Assembly (NCBI GenBank): GCA_039028795.1
Contig: JBCCHJ010000011.1
Coordinates: forward strand, 1-64,000
Source of the DNA: Thermohalobaculum sp039028795
GTDB taxonomy: Bacteria; Pseudomonadota; Alphaproteobacteria; Rhodobacterales; Rhodobacteraceae
Length of the DNA: 64,000 nucleotides
Direction of reading: 5' to 3'
Below the pieces are notes generated by a model. The model had not been told where the DNA came from. It saw only the letters and a program-made list of their open reading frames with translations, and searched no databases. This document shows, in pieces, positions 1 to 9,104 of this stretch. Made by a program: the position numbers and the translations under genes. Every line of letters begins with the position of its first letter. The first letter of the stretch is position 1.

Positions 1-1
1 C

Positions 2-124
2 ATTGCTTTCGTTTCCAGATCCCTGTCACCGACTGAACAGAAATATGCCCAGATAGACAAGGAAGCACTGTCTATCGTATGGGGAGTGAAGAAGTTCTAT
101 ACGTATCTCTTTGGTCGCGAGTTT
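2..124 (+). mobile_element. Ty3/gypsy retrotransposon fragment (RNase H region of pol), foreign to the rest of the window
   Basis: Reading from base 2, about 41 codons give a continuous eukaryotic LTR-retrotransposon peptide. It contains FVSRSLSPTEQKYAQIDKEAL, then VWGVKKF, then YLFGREFT. This is the start of the RNase H domain that follows reverse transcriptase in Ty3/gypsy pol; the E of KEAL is the conserved acidic residue. The expected continuation (TLVTDHKPL-like) is missing: after the FT codons the frame becomes the antisense of a bacterial dehydrogenase. The element is therefore cut at base ~120-128 and also open at the window start. Such elements do not occur in bacteria, so this marks a chimeric join, or at best an integration site. 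Confidence 0.85.
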
Positions 125-126
125 AC

Positions 127-2475
127 AGCCAGTACCTGGTCCGGTTTTTCGCCCTCGCAGGGCACATATCCCATGCCGATGGCGGCGCCCAAATGATGGC
201 CATAGTTGCCAGATGTCAGGTAGCTGACCATTTCCCCGTCCCGGAGGATGGGCTCGTTATGGTAGAGCAGCGGTTCGGCATCCTTTAGCTTGAACTGCAC
301 CATGCGGCGGGAAAGGCCTTGCTGGCGTTTGTTCAGCACCGCTTCGCGGCCGATATAGTCTGCCTTGTCTTTGCCAACGGCAAAGCCCAGGCCTGCCTCC
401 AGCACGTGGTCCTCATCGGTGATGTCATGGCCATAGTGGCGGAAGGCTTTCTCGATCCGGCAGCTATCCATTGTATGCATGCCGACCAGTTTCAGCCCAT
501 GGTCCTGGCCTGCCTCCCACAATGTCTCGAACATATGCGCGGCCTGATCTGTGGATGCGTAAAGCTCCCATCCCAGCTCGCCAACATAGGTCACGCGATG
601 GGCGCGGGCGATGCCCATGCCGATCTCGATCTCATGCGCCCAACCGAAGGGGTGAGTGTCGTTCGACCAATCGTGGGGGGAAACTGCAGACAGCAGATCC
701 CGCGCCTTCGGGCCCATAACCGCCAGGACCCCTTCACCCGCGGTGACATCGGTGAAGACAACCCGGGCGTCCCCGGCCTGGCGTTTCAGCCAGCTGAGAT
801 CGCGTTGCAGCGTTGCCGCAGGGGTGATGATCAGGTAGGCATCCGAGGCCAAACGCGTGACGGTGACATCCGCCTCGATCCCGCCCTTGGCGTTCAGGAA
901 CTGGGTATAGACGATCTTGCCATTGGGCACCGACATGTCCGCGCCGCAGATCCGGTTCAGCGCAGCCTCGGCATCCGGGCCTTCGGCGCGGACCTTGCCG
1001 AAGCTGGTCATGTCATACATGCCGACGCCGGTGCGGATGGCATTGTGCTCTGCGGCGCCATTGTCGAACCAGTTCTGCCGCTTCCAAGAGTATTCGTAGG
1101 CCGGGGTTTGCCCGTTATTCGAGAACCAGTTCGGACGTTCCCATCCTGCGGTCTCGCCGAAGGATGCGCCCAGATCTTTCATGTGATTGTAGAATGGAGA
1201 CCGCCGGATCCCCCGCGCCGTTTCCGGCTGGCGATAGGGGAAATGATCGGCATAGAGCAGTCCCAAAGTCTCGCTGACACGTTCTTTGAGATAGGTCTTG
1301 TTCCGCTGGAACGGTTGGACCCGACGGATGTCCACATCCCAAAGATCGAACGGGGCCTCGCCATCCTCGATCCACTGGGCGAGCGCAAACCCGGCCCCAC
1401 CTGAAGATACGATCCCAATCGAATTGTACCCAGCCGCGACCCACATTCCGCGCAGTTCCGGGTGTTCGCCCAGGTAATATCGATCGTCGGGGGTGAAGGA
1501 TTCCGGCCCATTGAAGAAGGTATGGATCCCGGCCTCGCCCAGCATCGGCATGCGGTTGATGCCCATCTCCAGGATCGGCTCGAAATGGTCGATGTCCTCG
1601 GGCAGTTGGTCGAATTCAAAGTCCTCGGGGATACCGGCCATGCCCCAGGGCTTTGCCTTTGGCTCGAACGCGCCCAGCATCATCTTACCCGCGTCTTCCT
1701 TGTAGTATGCGCATTCATCGGGCACGCGCAGGACCGGGACCTGGGCCAAGCCCTGGATCGGCTCGGTCACGATGTAGAAGTGCTCGCAGGCATGCAGCGG
1801 GACGTTGCAACCCGCCATTGCGCCGACATCCCGGGCCCACATGCCACCGCAGTTGATGACCACATCCGCCTCGATGGTGCCCTGGTCGCCGCCTTTGGAC
1901 CAGGACACGCCGGTTACCCGGCCGTTGGACTGATGAATGTCCGTGACCTTGACGCCTTCAACGATCTTTGCACCGTGCTGCCGGGCACCCTTGGCCAGCG
2001 CCAAGGCGATGTTGGCAGGATCGCATTGGCCGTCCAGCGGCAGGTGCACAGCACCGACAACGCCGTCGATGTTCAAGTGTGGGTACATGGCCAGCGCCTC
2101 GGTCGGCGAGATTTCCTGCACGTCCACATCAAAGGCCCGGGCCAGCGAGGCCGTGCGCAAGATCTCTTCATGCCGCTCTTCGGTCAGGGCAACGGTGATC
2201 GAGCCGTTCTGCTTCATGCCTGTTGCGACGCCCGTCTCTTCCTCGAGCTTCACATAGAGGTCCGCCGAATACTTCGCCAAACGGGTCATATTCTGGTTGC
2301 CGCGCAGCTGGCCGATCAGGCCCGCCGCGTGCCAGGTGGTGCCGCAGGTCAGTTGCTTGCGTTCAAGCAACACGACGTCGGTCCAGCCCAGCTTGGCCAG
2401 ATGATAGGCCGTTGAGCAGCCGCTGACGCCGCCGCCGATGATCACCGCACGCGCTTTGGTGGGAAGTTCAGCCAT
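127..2475 (-). CDS. Dimethylglycine/sarcosine dehydrogenase-like FAD-GcvT protein, 3' end missing
   Basis: Probable FAD-dependent N-demethylase passing the methyl carbon to tetrahydrofolate (dimethylglycine or sarcosine dehydrogenase type). The Rossmann motif GGGVSG lies at residues 14-19. TCGTTWHAAG follows at 43-52, with His49 in the place of the covalent FAD-binding histidine. A central FAO domain is followed by a GcvT (aminomethyltransferase) half from about residue 430, with GELGWELY and the C-terminal barrel. The ATG at 2475 is chosen because a GAGGAG ribosome-binding site precedes it; longer frames upstream run into the neighbour. About 783 residues remain against roughly 810 for the family. 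The last 25-30 are replaced by retrotransposon sequence at base ~120-128. It is the last gene of a seven-gene operon and a paralogue of the gene at 6548-8998. The exact substrate cannot be read from sequence. Confidence 0.88.
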
Positions 2476-2487
2476 CGTGTATCTCCT

Positions 2488-2510
2488 CGACGGCGGGCTG
2501 AAGCCCGCCC
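2488..2510 (-). repeat. Short GC-rich palindrome, mini-repeat family copy 1
   Basis: Between the PNPOx-like gene and the truncated dehydrogenase lies a perfect hairpin, GGCGGGC-TTCA-GCCCGCC on the minus strand, preceded by GTAG. The same frame (GTAGG, GGG arm, 4-nt loop, CCC arm) recurs elsewhere in the window with different but still paired bases. It could act as a processing or attenuation hairpin inside the operon. There is no U-tract, so it is not a classical terminator. Confidence 0.6.
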
Positions 2511-2983
2511 TACTCTTGTGACAGCCATGCCTGTTGCATGGCGGTGAAGCGTGCCAGGTAATCCTGGCGCAATTGTTTTTCGGTCGCGCCCACATCATAG
2601 GCGGGTGTCGTCAGCGGTTTCGCTTGGGTGACTTCGATCACCACAAAGCCCGAGGACCGGGACATCAGGTCTTCGCCAAAAAGGCCCACCCAGCGAGGGC
2701 GGAGATCCTGGGCCATCAGGTTATCCGTCGGGTAGAAGTCGGCATTGCCCCGGAACCGGGCTCCTTTGCGCGAGAACACATCGACCATGTTCACCTCGAC
2801 CCGGTCGTCATGTTCGAGGTTGCGCATGGTGTTGGGGGAGCGGATTTCTGCGAATGCAATCCGCGCCGCATCCAATGCCTGGAACGTTCCCTTGGGCGAG
2901 ACGTTCGGGCCATCAGGACCCATGGTCGCGATGTGTCCCAGCCGCCATTCGTTGACGAAGTCCTGCAAGACGTCACTTAGCAT
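2510..2983 (-). CDS. Pyridoxamine 5'-phosphate oxidase-like flavin-binding protein
   Basis: A protein of 157 residues with the split-barrel FMN-binding fold of the PNPOx/general stress family. The N-terminal stretch LGHIATMGPDGPNVSPKGTF is the typical first beta hairpin ("T..pdG.P.v.P"). FAEIRSPNTMRNLEHDDRV and FRGNADFY continue the barrel. The ATG at 2983 overlaps the TGA of the upstream oxidoreductase by one base (TGATG); a GTG at 2986 is the alternative. The role is probably flavin- or F420-type redox chemistry, or flavin storage, in the methylamine operon. True pyridoxamine phosphate oxidase activity is unlikely because the protein is short and in the wrong context. Confidence 0.75.
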   Translation of the reverse strand: MLSDVLQDFVNEWRLGHIATMGPDGPNVSPKGTFQALDAARIAFAEIRSPNTMRNLEHDDRVEVNMVDVFSRKGARFRGNADFYPTDNLMAQDLRPRWVGLFGEDLMSRSSGFVVIEVTQAKPLTTPAYDVGATEKQLRQDYLARFTAMQQAWLSQE

Positions 2984-4047
2984 CACGCATCCTCCGAAGG
3001 TGGGATCAGGACAAGTTTTCCGGGGTGGATCTTCGCTTCAAAGTCCGCCTGGGCTTTGGCGATGTCCTGCAATAGATAAGTCTGACTGATCAGGGGGCGG
3101 ACTGTCCCCGCATTCATCAGATCGACCAGGCGTTTGAAGACTTCGGGCGATTGATAGGTGCAACCGAGGATCGAAACGTCGTTCAGATAGATGGTGCGCA
3201 GGTCCGCCTCGACCAATGGGCCCGCAATAGCACCGGCCACGGCATAGCGTCCGCCCGGTTTCAGGGCATCAATCACCGCGCCCCAGCCCGGGCCACCGAC
3301 CAGATCAATCGCGACGGTGAACTGCAGTTTTGGTGGGGTTTCGTTCCGATCGAGGATCGCATCAGCCCCTGCCGCGCGAACGGCATTCACCTTGGCCGCC
3401 GAGCATACCCCGGTCACATGCGCGCCCCGCACCTTGGCCAGTTGTACGGCCGCCATGCCAACACCACCGGATGCTCCGGTGACCAGTACGCTGTCCTTAG
3501 CGCCAACATTTGCCCGGTCCAGCAATCCTTCTGCCGTGCCGAAAGCGCAGGGCATGGCCGCGACTTCGATGTCGGTCATGGGCGCGTCGGTCACGTCGTA
3601 AAGCTGTTGTGCGGGAACGGTGCAATACTGCGCAAAAGCCCCGTCATAGTCGGACCCGATGACGCGGAACTTTGCCGGCTCTTCATTCGACGCTTCGGGC
3701 TGATTGATCGGGCACGTGACCCGGGCACCTTCGGCAGGGCCGTCCCCGTTCACTGCGACCACCCGGCCGCATAAGTCGCCGCCTTGGATCAGCGGGAAGT
3801 TCAGCGCCCCGGCAAAGCCCCCGGCTTCCACGCCGTCCTGCGTGTCTGCCGTGGCACCGGTCACTTCCTTGGCATACCAGCCGACCCTGGTGTTGATATC
3901 CGTATTGTTCACCCCTGCCGCCAGGACCTTCACCAACGCCTCGCCCGGCCCAGGTTCGGGCATGGGGATCGAGTCGTTCCACGCCAAAGCGTCCGGCCCG
4001 CCATGGCGGGTCAGTTGCACGCCCGACATGGTGGCGGGTGTCGTCAT
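2983..4047 (-). CDS. Zinc-independent MDR-family alcohol dehydrogenase / quinone oxidoreductase
   Basis: Medium-chain NAD(P)H dehydrogenase/reductase of 354 residues. The GroES-like N-terminal domain covers about residues 1-150 (MPEPGPGEALVKVLAAGVNNTD, GGDLCGRV). A Rossmann domain follows with the GASGGVGMAAVQLAK nucleotide motif. The catalytic zinc Cys/His pattern of classical alcohol dehydrogenases is not evident, so a quinone-oxidoreductase or enoyl-reductase type is more likely. The gene overlaps both neighbours by one base (TGATG), so translation is coupled to the methyltransferase before it and the PNPOx-like gene after it. The substrate is unknown; a role with aldehyde or one-carbon by-products of demethylation is inference only. 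Confidence 0.8.
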   Translation of the reverse strand: MTTPATMSGVQLTRHGGPDALAWNDSIPMPEPGPGEALVKVLAAGVNNTDINTRVGWYAKEVTGATADTQDGVEAGGFAGALNFPLIQGGDLCGRVVAVNGDGPAEGARVTCPINQPEASNEEPAKFRVIGSDYDGAFAQYCTVPAQQLYDVTDAPMTDIEVAAMPCAFGTAEGLLDRANVGAKDSVLVTGASGGVGMAAVQLAKVRGAHVTGVCSAAKVNAVRAAGADAILDRNETPPKLQFTVAIDLVGGPGWGAVIDALKPGGRYAVAGAIAGPLVEADLRTIYLNDVSILGCTYQSPEVFKRLVDLMNAGTVRPLISQTYLLQDIAKAQADFEAKIHPGKLVLIPPSEDA

Positions 4048-4955
4048 CAGTTGACCTTGTGTCCTGCAGCTTCAATCTGCCGGGTCATTTCGGCAATATG
4101 GGACGGATCGGTCTGGCAGCAGCCACCTACGATGGTTGCACCCATGTCGATCCAATCCATGACCCGGCTGGCATAGGCCTCTGGTCCAAGGTCGGTACGG
4201 TTTTCGATCTTCTCAACGGTTTCACCGGGCAGGTACTTGGACAAATCCGCCGAGAACGCGTTGGCATAGGCGCCAAAGGGACGCCCGTCCTTGGCCAGTT
4301 CCGGCAGGCCTTCAGAAATGGTTTCGGGCGTCGAGCAGTTGACCAACAACGCGTCGACCTGCAGCCCATCCAGGGCTGAGATGGCCTGCGCGATGGTTTC
4401 GCCGCCGCGCAGCCGCACACCGCCATCCTCGGCCCGGGCTTCGGACAACGTCCAGGATACCCAGACAGGTGTACCGGATTCGCAGGCCGCCGTGGCCGCT
4501 GCGCGGCCTTCCTCGGCAGTGGACATCGTCTCGCAGATGAAGAGATCGACATGGTCCTGTTCCGCCGCCACGATCTTGCGATAGCCTTCCAGGTTCTGGT
4601 CAAACTCCGCCACCAATTCGGGCCGGTAGGACCAATTCAGCGGCGGCAGGCATCCGGCGATCCGTGCCTTTGGTCCAGCGGCATGGCGCGCTGCATGCGC
4701 CAATTGGATCGCGTGGCTCTGTTCTGCATCGAAATCCCGAACCTGACCATGGGTGTCTGCGCTTGCCTTAGGCGTCGTGGCATATGTGTTAAGGGTGATG
4801 ACCCGAGACCCTGCCCGCAGGTAGTCTTCGTGCAGACCCTGGACCAGGTGAGGTTCATTTCGCATGACCCAGCCGCCCCATTCCGCCTGGATCGGATGTG
4901 CGGATCGGTTGCAGAGCTCCTGCCCCATCCCGCCATCCAAGATCGTGATGTCCAT
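4047..4955 (-). CDS. Homocysteine S-methyltransferase family protein (copy 2)
   Basis: TIM-barrel methyltransferase of 302 residues from the homocysteine/betaine-homocysteine methyltransferase family. It moves a methyl group from a donor to homocysteine, giving methionine. Seen directly: N-terminal LDGGMGQEL, the barrel motif GCLPPL at 101-106, and all three zinc-binding cysteines (C207 in VNCS, C279-C280 in GGCC). It aligns end to end with the gene immediately upstream, including identical cysteine positions, so the pair arose by tandem duplication. Placement between two demethylase genes suggests betaine, or another methylated amine or sulfonium compound, as donor; that is inference. Confidence 0.85.
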   Translation of the reverse strand: MDITILDGGMGQELCNRSAHPIQAEWGGWVMRNEPHLVQGLHEDYLRAGSRVITLNTYATTPKASADTHGQVRDFDAEQSHAIQLAHAARHAAGPKARIAGCLPPLNWSYRPELVAEFDQNLEGYRKIVAAEQDHVDLFICETMSTAEEGRAAATAACESGTPVWVSWTLSEARAEDGGVRLRGGETIAQAISALDGLQVDALLVNCSTPETISEGLPELAKDGRPFGAYANAFSADLSKYLPGETVEKIENRTDLGPEAYASRVMDWIDMGATIVGGCCQTDPSHIAEMTRQIEAAGHKVN

Positions 4956-4964
4956 CTTTTCCCC

Positions 4965-5879
4965 CTATGCCGTCACCAGCCGGTGGCCCGCGTCTGTCAG
5001 CGCCTGGGCCATGGCGGCGGTGTGCGCGGGCTCTACCTCGCAACAGCCGCCAACTATGGTCGCGCCTGCATCCACCCAATCCATGGTGTGCTGTGCATAT
5101 GAATCCGGCCCCAGGTCGGTGCGCCTGCCCAACAGATCCACAGTCGTGCCTGGCACATATTCATCGGGAATCGGCGTGAACCCGTTGGCATATCCACCAA
5201 ACGGTCGGCCATCCGCTGCCATATCATCCATGGCCAATGTCATCATTTCCGGCGGGCAACAGTTCAGCATGATACCCGCGACCGGCAGACCTTCGATCCC
5301 GGCAATCGCCTCGGCAACAGTTTCACCCGAGCGAAGCCGCGCCGTGCCATCCTCGGCGGGCTTTTCGGCCAGGGTCCAGGCAACCCACGTGGGTTTCCCC
5401 GACTCGCAGGCAGCGATGGCGGCGGCACGGCCTTCGGCAGCGGTGGACATCGTCTCGCACAGGAAAACATCGACCTTAGGGGCTTCAATCTCGACGATCT
5501 CGCGGTATTCAGCGAGCATTTCGTCCTGTTCCCAAACCAGTTCCGGGCGGTAGGACCCAGCCAGCGGCGGCAGGCATCCGGCAAACGAAGCTTCAACCCC
5601 AACCGCATCGCGCGCGGCTTCAACCAGTTCGATCGCCCTATGTTGCATCGGGATAAATTCAGCCTCGTCGCCCAGGCGGCGGAAGCGCCCGCGCGTTGTG
5701 GCATAAGTGTTCAGCGTCAGCACCGTCGCGCCCGCGCGGAGGTATTCTTCGTGTAGTTCTTGAACCAATTCCGGCTCGTGTTTCATCACATACAGAGACC
5801 ATTGCGGTGTTGCCGGATCCTTCGATCGGCGCACCAGTTCCTGGCCCATCCCGCCATCCAGCAGAATGATGTCGGTCAT
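4965..5879 (-). CDS. Homocysteine S-methyltransferase family protein (copy 1)
   Basis: Tandem paralogue of the following gene, 304 residues, starting MTDIILLDGGMGQELV. The start at 5879 is set by a GAGGGGG ribosome-binding site; the longer reading frame upstream only overlaps the LysE gene. Zinc ligands C207 (LNCC), C279 and C280 (GGCC) are present. The loop is LNCCPPEMM rather than VNCSTPETI in the second copy, the region where paralogues of this family differ in donor choice. It lies 26 bases after the LysE gene and 9 bases before its sister. Likely role: methionine formation coupled to degradation of methylated osmolytes. Confidence 0.85.
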   Translation of the reverse strand: MTDIILLDGGMGQELVRRSKDPATPQWSLYVMKHEPELVQELHEEYLRAGATVLTLNTYATTRGRFRRLGDEAEFIPMQHRAIELVEAARDAVGVEASFAGCLPPLAGSYRPELVWEQDEMLAEYREIVEIEAPKVDVFLCETMSTAAEGRAAAIAACESGKPTWVAWTLAEKPAEDGTARLRSGETVAEAIAGIEGLPVAGIMLNCCPPEMMTLAMDDMAADGRPFGGYANGFTPIPDEYVPGTTVDLLGRRTDLGPDSYAQHTMDWVDAGATIVGGCCEVEPAHTAAMAQALTDAGHRLVTA

Positions 5880-5905
5880 TGTCGTTTCCCCCTCTTGCCA
5901 GGGCG

Positions 5906-6529
5906 TCAACGACGCGCCCCGGTCATTTCTTGTGCAAGCAACCCGGCCCCGGCAACAACGTAAAAGCTGCCGATCCCTCGGTTGAACCAGCGCCGCCGAA
6001 TGGCAGAGCCGAGGAACTTTGCGACGCCCAGACCCAGCCCGGCATAGCCGAGATAGATGATGGCGTTGATCATCAGGGCCGTGGGCACGATGACCCATAG
6101 CGCCGCCAGGTTCCCATCGATGAACTGACTGAAAACCGCCCCATAGGCAATAAGTGCCTTGGGGTTCGAGAACGATATCATCATCGCGCGGCGCAGGACC
6201 CAGACCGCCGGTTCAGGATCAGCGGCGTCCATATCGAAGCCGCCACCGCCCCGCCGGATCAGGGTGATGCCCATCCAAACCAGATACGCGGCCCCTGCTA
6301 TCTTCAGCACGGTGAAGAGCAGCTGATTTGCCAGAAGAACCGCACCCAGACCCAGGATCACCACGGCCATCATGATCGCACCAGAGGCCAGAACACCGCC
6401 AACCGCCCAAAGCGAACGTCGAAAGCCCTGGCCCGCCGACACTGCGATGCAGTTCGCAGCATTCGGCCCCAAAGGTAGGCCGGCGGCAAACCAGATGCCG
6501 ACGAAGATGATCCACTCAGGGAAGGTCAT
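5906..6529 (-). CDS. LysE/RhtB family amino-acid exporter
   Basis: Inner-membrane exporter of 207 residues with the family's typical length and about six hydrophobic segments. The N-terminal signature is WFAAGLPLGPNAANCIAVSAGQG, followed by the long segment GAIMMAVVILGLGAVLLANQ and the FSNPKALIAYGA motif typical of the RhtB group. An AAGGAAT ribosome-binding site precedes the ATG at 6529. It lies 18 bases after the demethylase at 6548-8998 and 26 before the methyltransferase, so it is part of the operon. It probably exports an amino acid product such as glycine, sarcosine, methionine or homocysteine; which one cannot be told. Confidence 0.85.
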   Translation of the reverse strand: MTFPEWIIFVGIWFAAGLPLGPNAANCIAVSAGQGFRRSLWAVGGVLASGAIMMAVVILGLGAVLLANQLLFTVLKIAGAAYLVWMGITLIRRGGGGFDMDAADPEPAVWVLRRAMMISFSNPKALIAYGAVFSQFIDGNLAALWVIVPTALMINAIIYLGYAGLGLGVAKFLGSAIRRRWFNRGIGSFYVVAGAGLLAQEMTGARR

Positions 6530-6547
6530 GAGTTATTCCTTTGCGAC

Positions 6548-8998
6548 CTATGCCCGAAGACGCGCGTTCTCCGGATCCCAGAGCGGCTGATCCGGCTGCA
6601 CCACCGCTTTGCGGCGTTCGCCGAAGATCTCGATCTCCAACTCCGTGCCTGGTTCGGTGCATTCCGTCTTGATGGTCCCTAAAGCGATGGAGGCACCGAC
6701 CCGGTAGCCCCAAGCACCCGAAGTGGTTTCCCCGACCACCTGGTCCCCTTGCCAAACCGTCGACATATACGGCGCGTCGCTATCGCCTGCGTCGACCGTC
6801 ATGGTGACAAAGCGCTTCTTAACACCCTGCTGCTTTTGATTCATGATCGCGGTCTTGCCCGGGAAGTCTTGGGGTTTGTCCAGTTTCACAAAGCGGTCCA
6901 GACCGCCTTCCAGCATCGTGTAGTCAGTGGAAAGATCGCCCTTCCACGCACGATAGCCCTTCTCGATGCGCAAGCTATCCAACGCGAACATGCCAAAGGG
7001 CTTGAGCCCATGCTTGTCGCCATGGGCCCACAACGCATCCCAAATGGCAGAGGTATCCTCGACCTTAGAGTGGATTTCCCATCCCAGCTCACCGGCAAAG
7101 GACACGCGCACAAGTTGGACCCAAACGCCCGCGACCTGCGCTGATTGATGCGAGAGCCAGGGGGCTGACAGATCCGCATCGGTGATTTCGGCCAACAGAT
7201 CGCGCGATTTAGGACCACAGACGATCTGGCAGGAAAACACCTCGGTCATATCTGTGATGGTGATCGCCGCACCGTCAGGCAAATGGCGTTCCAACCATTC
7301 GCGGTCGTGCCATTCAGCCAGTGCGGCGGTGATCATCATGAACTTGTCGTCCTCGAGCCGCATCAGCGACATCTCGGTGACGATCCGGCCCTTGTCATCG
7401 GCGAAGTAACCCAAGCCGATGCGCCCGACTTTCGGCAATGCCCCGGTGATCAGGCCACGTAGCCATTCCGCCGTGCCGTCGCCCTGCACCATGAAGCGGG
7501 AGAACCCAGGCAGATCCAGCACACCGCAGGCATCGCGAACGGCCTCGCATTCTTCTTTGACGCGCGGCTCCCAAGGGCCGCTGCGGTTCCAGGTTTGGGT
7601 CGCTTCTTCGGATGTGTCGTCGCCGTCCTTGGCATACCAAAGCGCCCTCTCCCACCCGTTAAAGGCCCCCATCTGACCGCCCAATTCCTGGACCTTCGAA
7701 TGGACCGGGCCCAGGCGCTTGTCGCGTCCGGCGGGCCAGGCGTGGTGCGGGAAGTGCATGGCGTATTCGTGGCCGTAGACCTCCATGCCCTTCTGGTTGG
7801 CGTAATCTTGGTCGCAGAACCCGGTGAAGCGGCGGGGGTCACAGGCCCACATATCCCACTCGGTGCCGCCTTCGGTCACCCATTCGGCAAGCACCTTTCC
7901 CGCGCCGCCGGCCTGACAGATGCCGAAGGTGAAGACACAGGCCTCAAACGCATTCGGAACGCCCGGCATTGGGCCTATATTGGGATTGCCATCGGGCAGA
8001 TACGGGATCGGACCGTTTATGATCCGGTAGACACCGGACTCTTGCATCAGCGGCACACGGGCCATCGCGTCTTCCAGATACCACTCCAAACGGTCCAGAT
8101 CGTCCGGCCAAAGCTGGAAGCTGAAGTCTTCCGGCATCGGATCATCGGGCGTGACCCAATGGGCCTTGCAGTTCCGCTCGTACGGGCCAAGGTTGAAGCC
8201 GTTCTTTTCCTGACGAAGGTAGTAGGAACTGTCCACATCGCGCAGCAAGGGCAGCTTGCCACCGGTGTGTTCCGAACGTTCCTTCAAAGCATCGAGTTCA
8301 TCAAACAGAATGTACTGGTGGGACATCGAGACCATCGGCACGAACCGGCCAAACATCTGGCCCACTTCCTGAGCCCGATAGCCCGCAGCATTGACGACAT
8401 ATTCGCAGCGGATCTCACCCTTATCGGTTTCAACGATCCATTCGTTGTTTTCGCGCCGTGCACCGGTGACGGTGGTAAACCGGACAATCTTCGCGCCCAG
8501 GTCCCGCGCGCCTTTGGCCAGGGCTTGGGTCAGTTGAGCCGGGTCAATGTCGCCGTCATAGGGGTCGTACAAGCCACCTTCCAGATCATGCGTTTCCATG
8601 AACTCGTAGCGATCTTTTAAGTCCTGGGTCGAGCACATCTCGATATCCATGCCCTGATACCGGCCCATGCCGCGGACACGCTCGAATTCCTGCATGCGCT
8701 CTTTCGAATGCGCCAGACGGATCGAACCGGTGACGTGATAGTTCATCGGGTAGTCGACCTTTTCGGCCAGCCCGCGGTACATTTCGCACGAATAGCGCTG
8801 CATGTTCATCACAGCCCAAGACGCGCTGAAGGTTGGGATGTTCCCCGCCGCATGCCAAGTCGAGCCCGACGTCAACTCGTTCTTTTCGACCAGAACGCAG
8901 TCGGTCCAACCGGCCAACGCAAGATGATACAAAGCAGATGCGCCCACCGCGCCGCCGCCGATGATGACCACACGGGCCGTGCTTGGAATGTTAGCCAT
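6548..8998 (-). CDS. Dimethylglycine dehydrogenase-like FAD-GcvT demethylase, full length
   Basis: Complete 816-residue paralogue of the truncated gene at the window start. GGGAVG lies at 14-19 and SGSTWHAAG at 44-52, with His49 matching the covalent FAD histidine. The FAD domain extends to about residue 380, then the FAO bridging domain and a folate-binding GcvT half (FAGELGWEI, LRIEKGYRAWKGDLS). The reaction expected is oxidative N-demethylation of dimethylglycine or a related secondary/tertiary amine, with formaldehyde equivalents captured on tetrahydrofolate. It is the first gene of the minus-strand operon that continues with LysE, two methyltransferases, MDR, PNPOx and the second demethylase. 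The promoter must lie in the ~105-bp divergent gap before the small DUF333-like gene. Confidence 0.88.
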   Translation of the reverse strand: MANIPSTARVVIIGGGAVGASALYHLALAGWTDCVLVEKNELTSGSTWHAAGNIPTFSASWAVMNMQRYSCEMYRGLAEKVDYPMNYHVTGSIRLAHSKERMQEFERVRGMGRYQGMDIEMCSTQDLKDRYEFMETHDLEGGLYDPYDGDIDPAQLTQALAKGARDLGAKIVRFTTVTGARRENNEWIVETDKGEIRCEYVVNAAGYRAQEVGQMFGRFVPMVSMSHQYILFDELDALKERSEHTGGKLPLLRDVDSSYYLRQEKNGFNLGPYERNCKAHWVTPDDPMPEDFSFQLWPDDLDRLEWYLEDAMARVPLMQESGVYRIINGPIPYLPDGNPNIGPMPGVPNAFEACVFTFGICQAGGAGKVLAEWVTEGGTEWDMWACDPRRFTGFCDQDYANQKGMEVYGHEYAMHFPHHAWPAGRDKRLGPVHSKVQELGGQMGAFNGWERALWYAKDGDDTSEEATQTWNRSGPWEPRVKEECEAVRDACGVLDLPGFSRFMVQGDGTAEWLRGLITGALPKVGRIGLGYFADDKGRIVTEMSLMRLEDDKFMMITAALAEWHDREWLERHLPDGAAITITDMTEVFSCQIVCGPKSRDLLAEITDADLSAPWLSHQSAQVAGVWVQLVRVSFAGELGWEIHSKVEDTSAIWDALWAHGDKHGLKPFGMFALDSLRIEKGYRAWKGDLSTDYTMLEGGLDRFVKLDKPQDFPGKTAIMNQKQQGVKKRFVTMTVDAGDSDAPYMSTVWQGDQVVGETTSGAWGYRVGASIALGTIKTECTEPGTELEIEIFGERRKAVVQPDQPLWDPENARLRA

Positions 8999-9104
8999 GT
9001 TTGCTCCCCTCTTTGGAAGATCTCGAAGGTGTTTGTCCTAGATCAAAACACGATGATGCTGCGCGCCTTAAAGTTGTGCCCGCTACCAGAACGGGAGACA
9101 CGAT

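Noticed and set aside
319..2415. Long open frames antisense to the first dehydrogenase (e.g. 319-1404, 1462-2415)
   Set aside because: They mirror the real gene's codon structure in high-GC DNA, have no recognisable motifs, and the opposite strand encodes a full conserved family.
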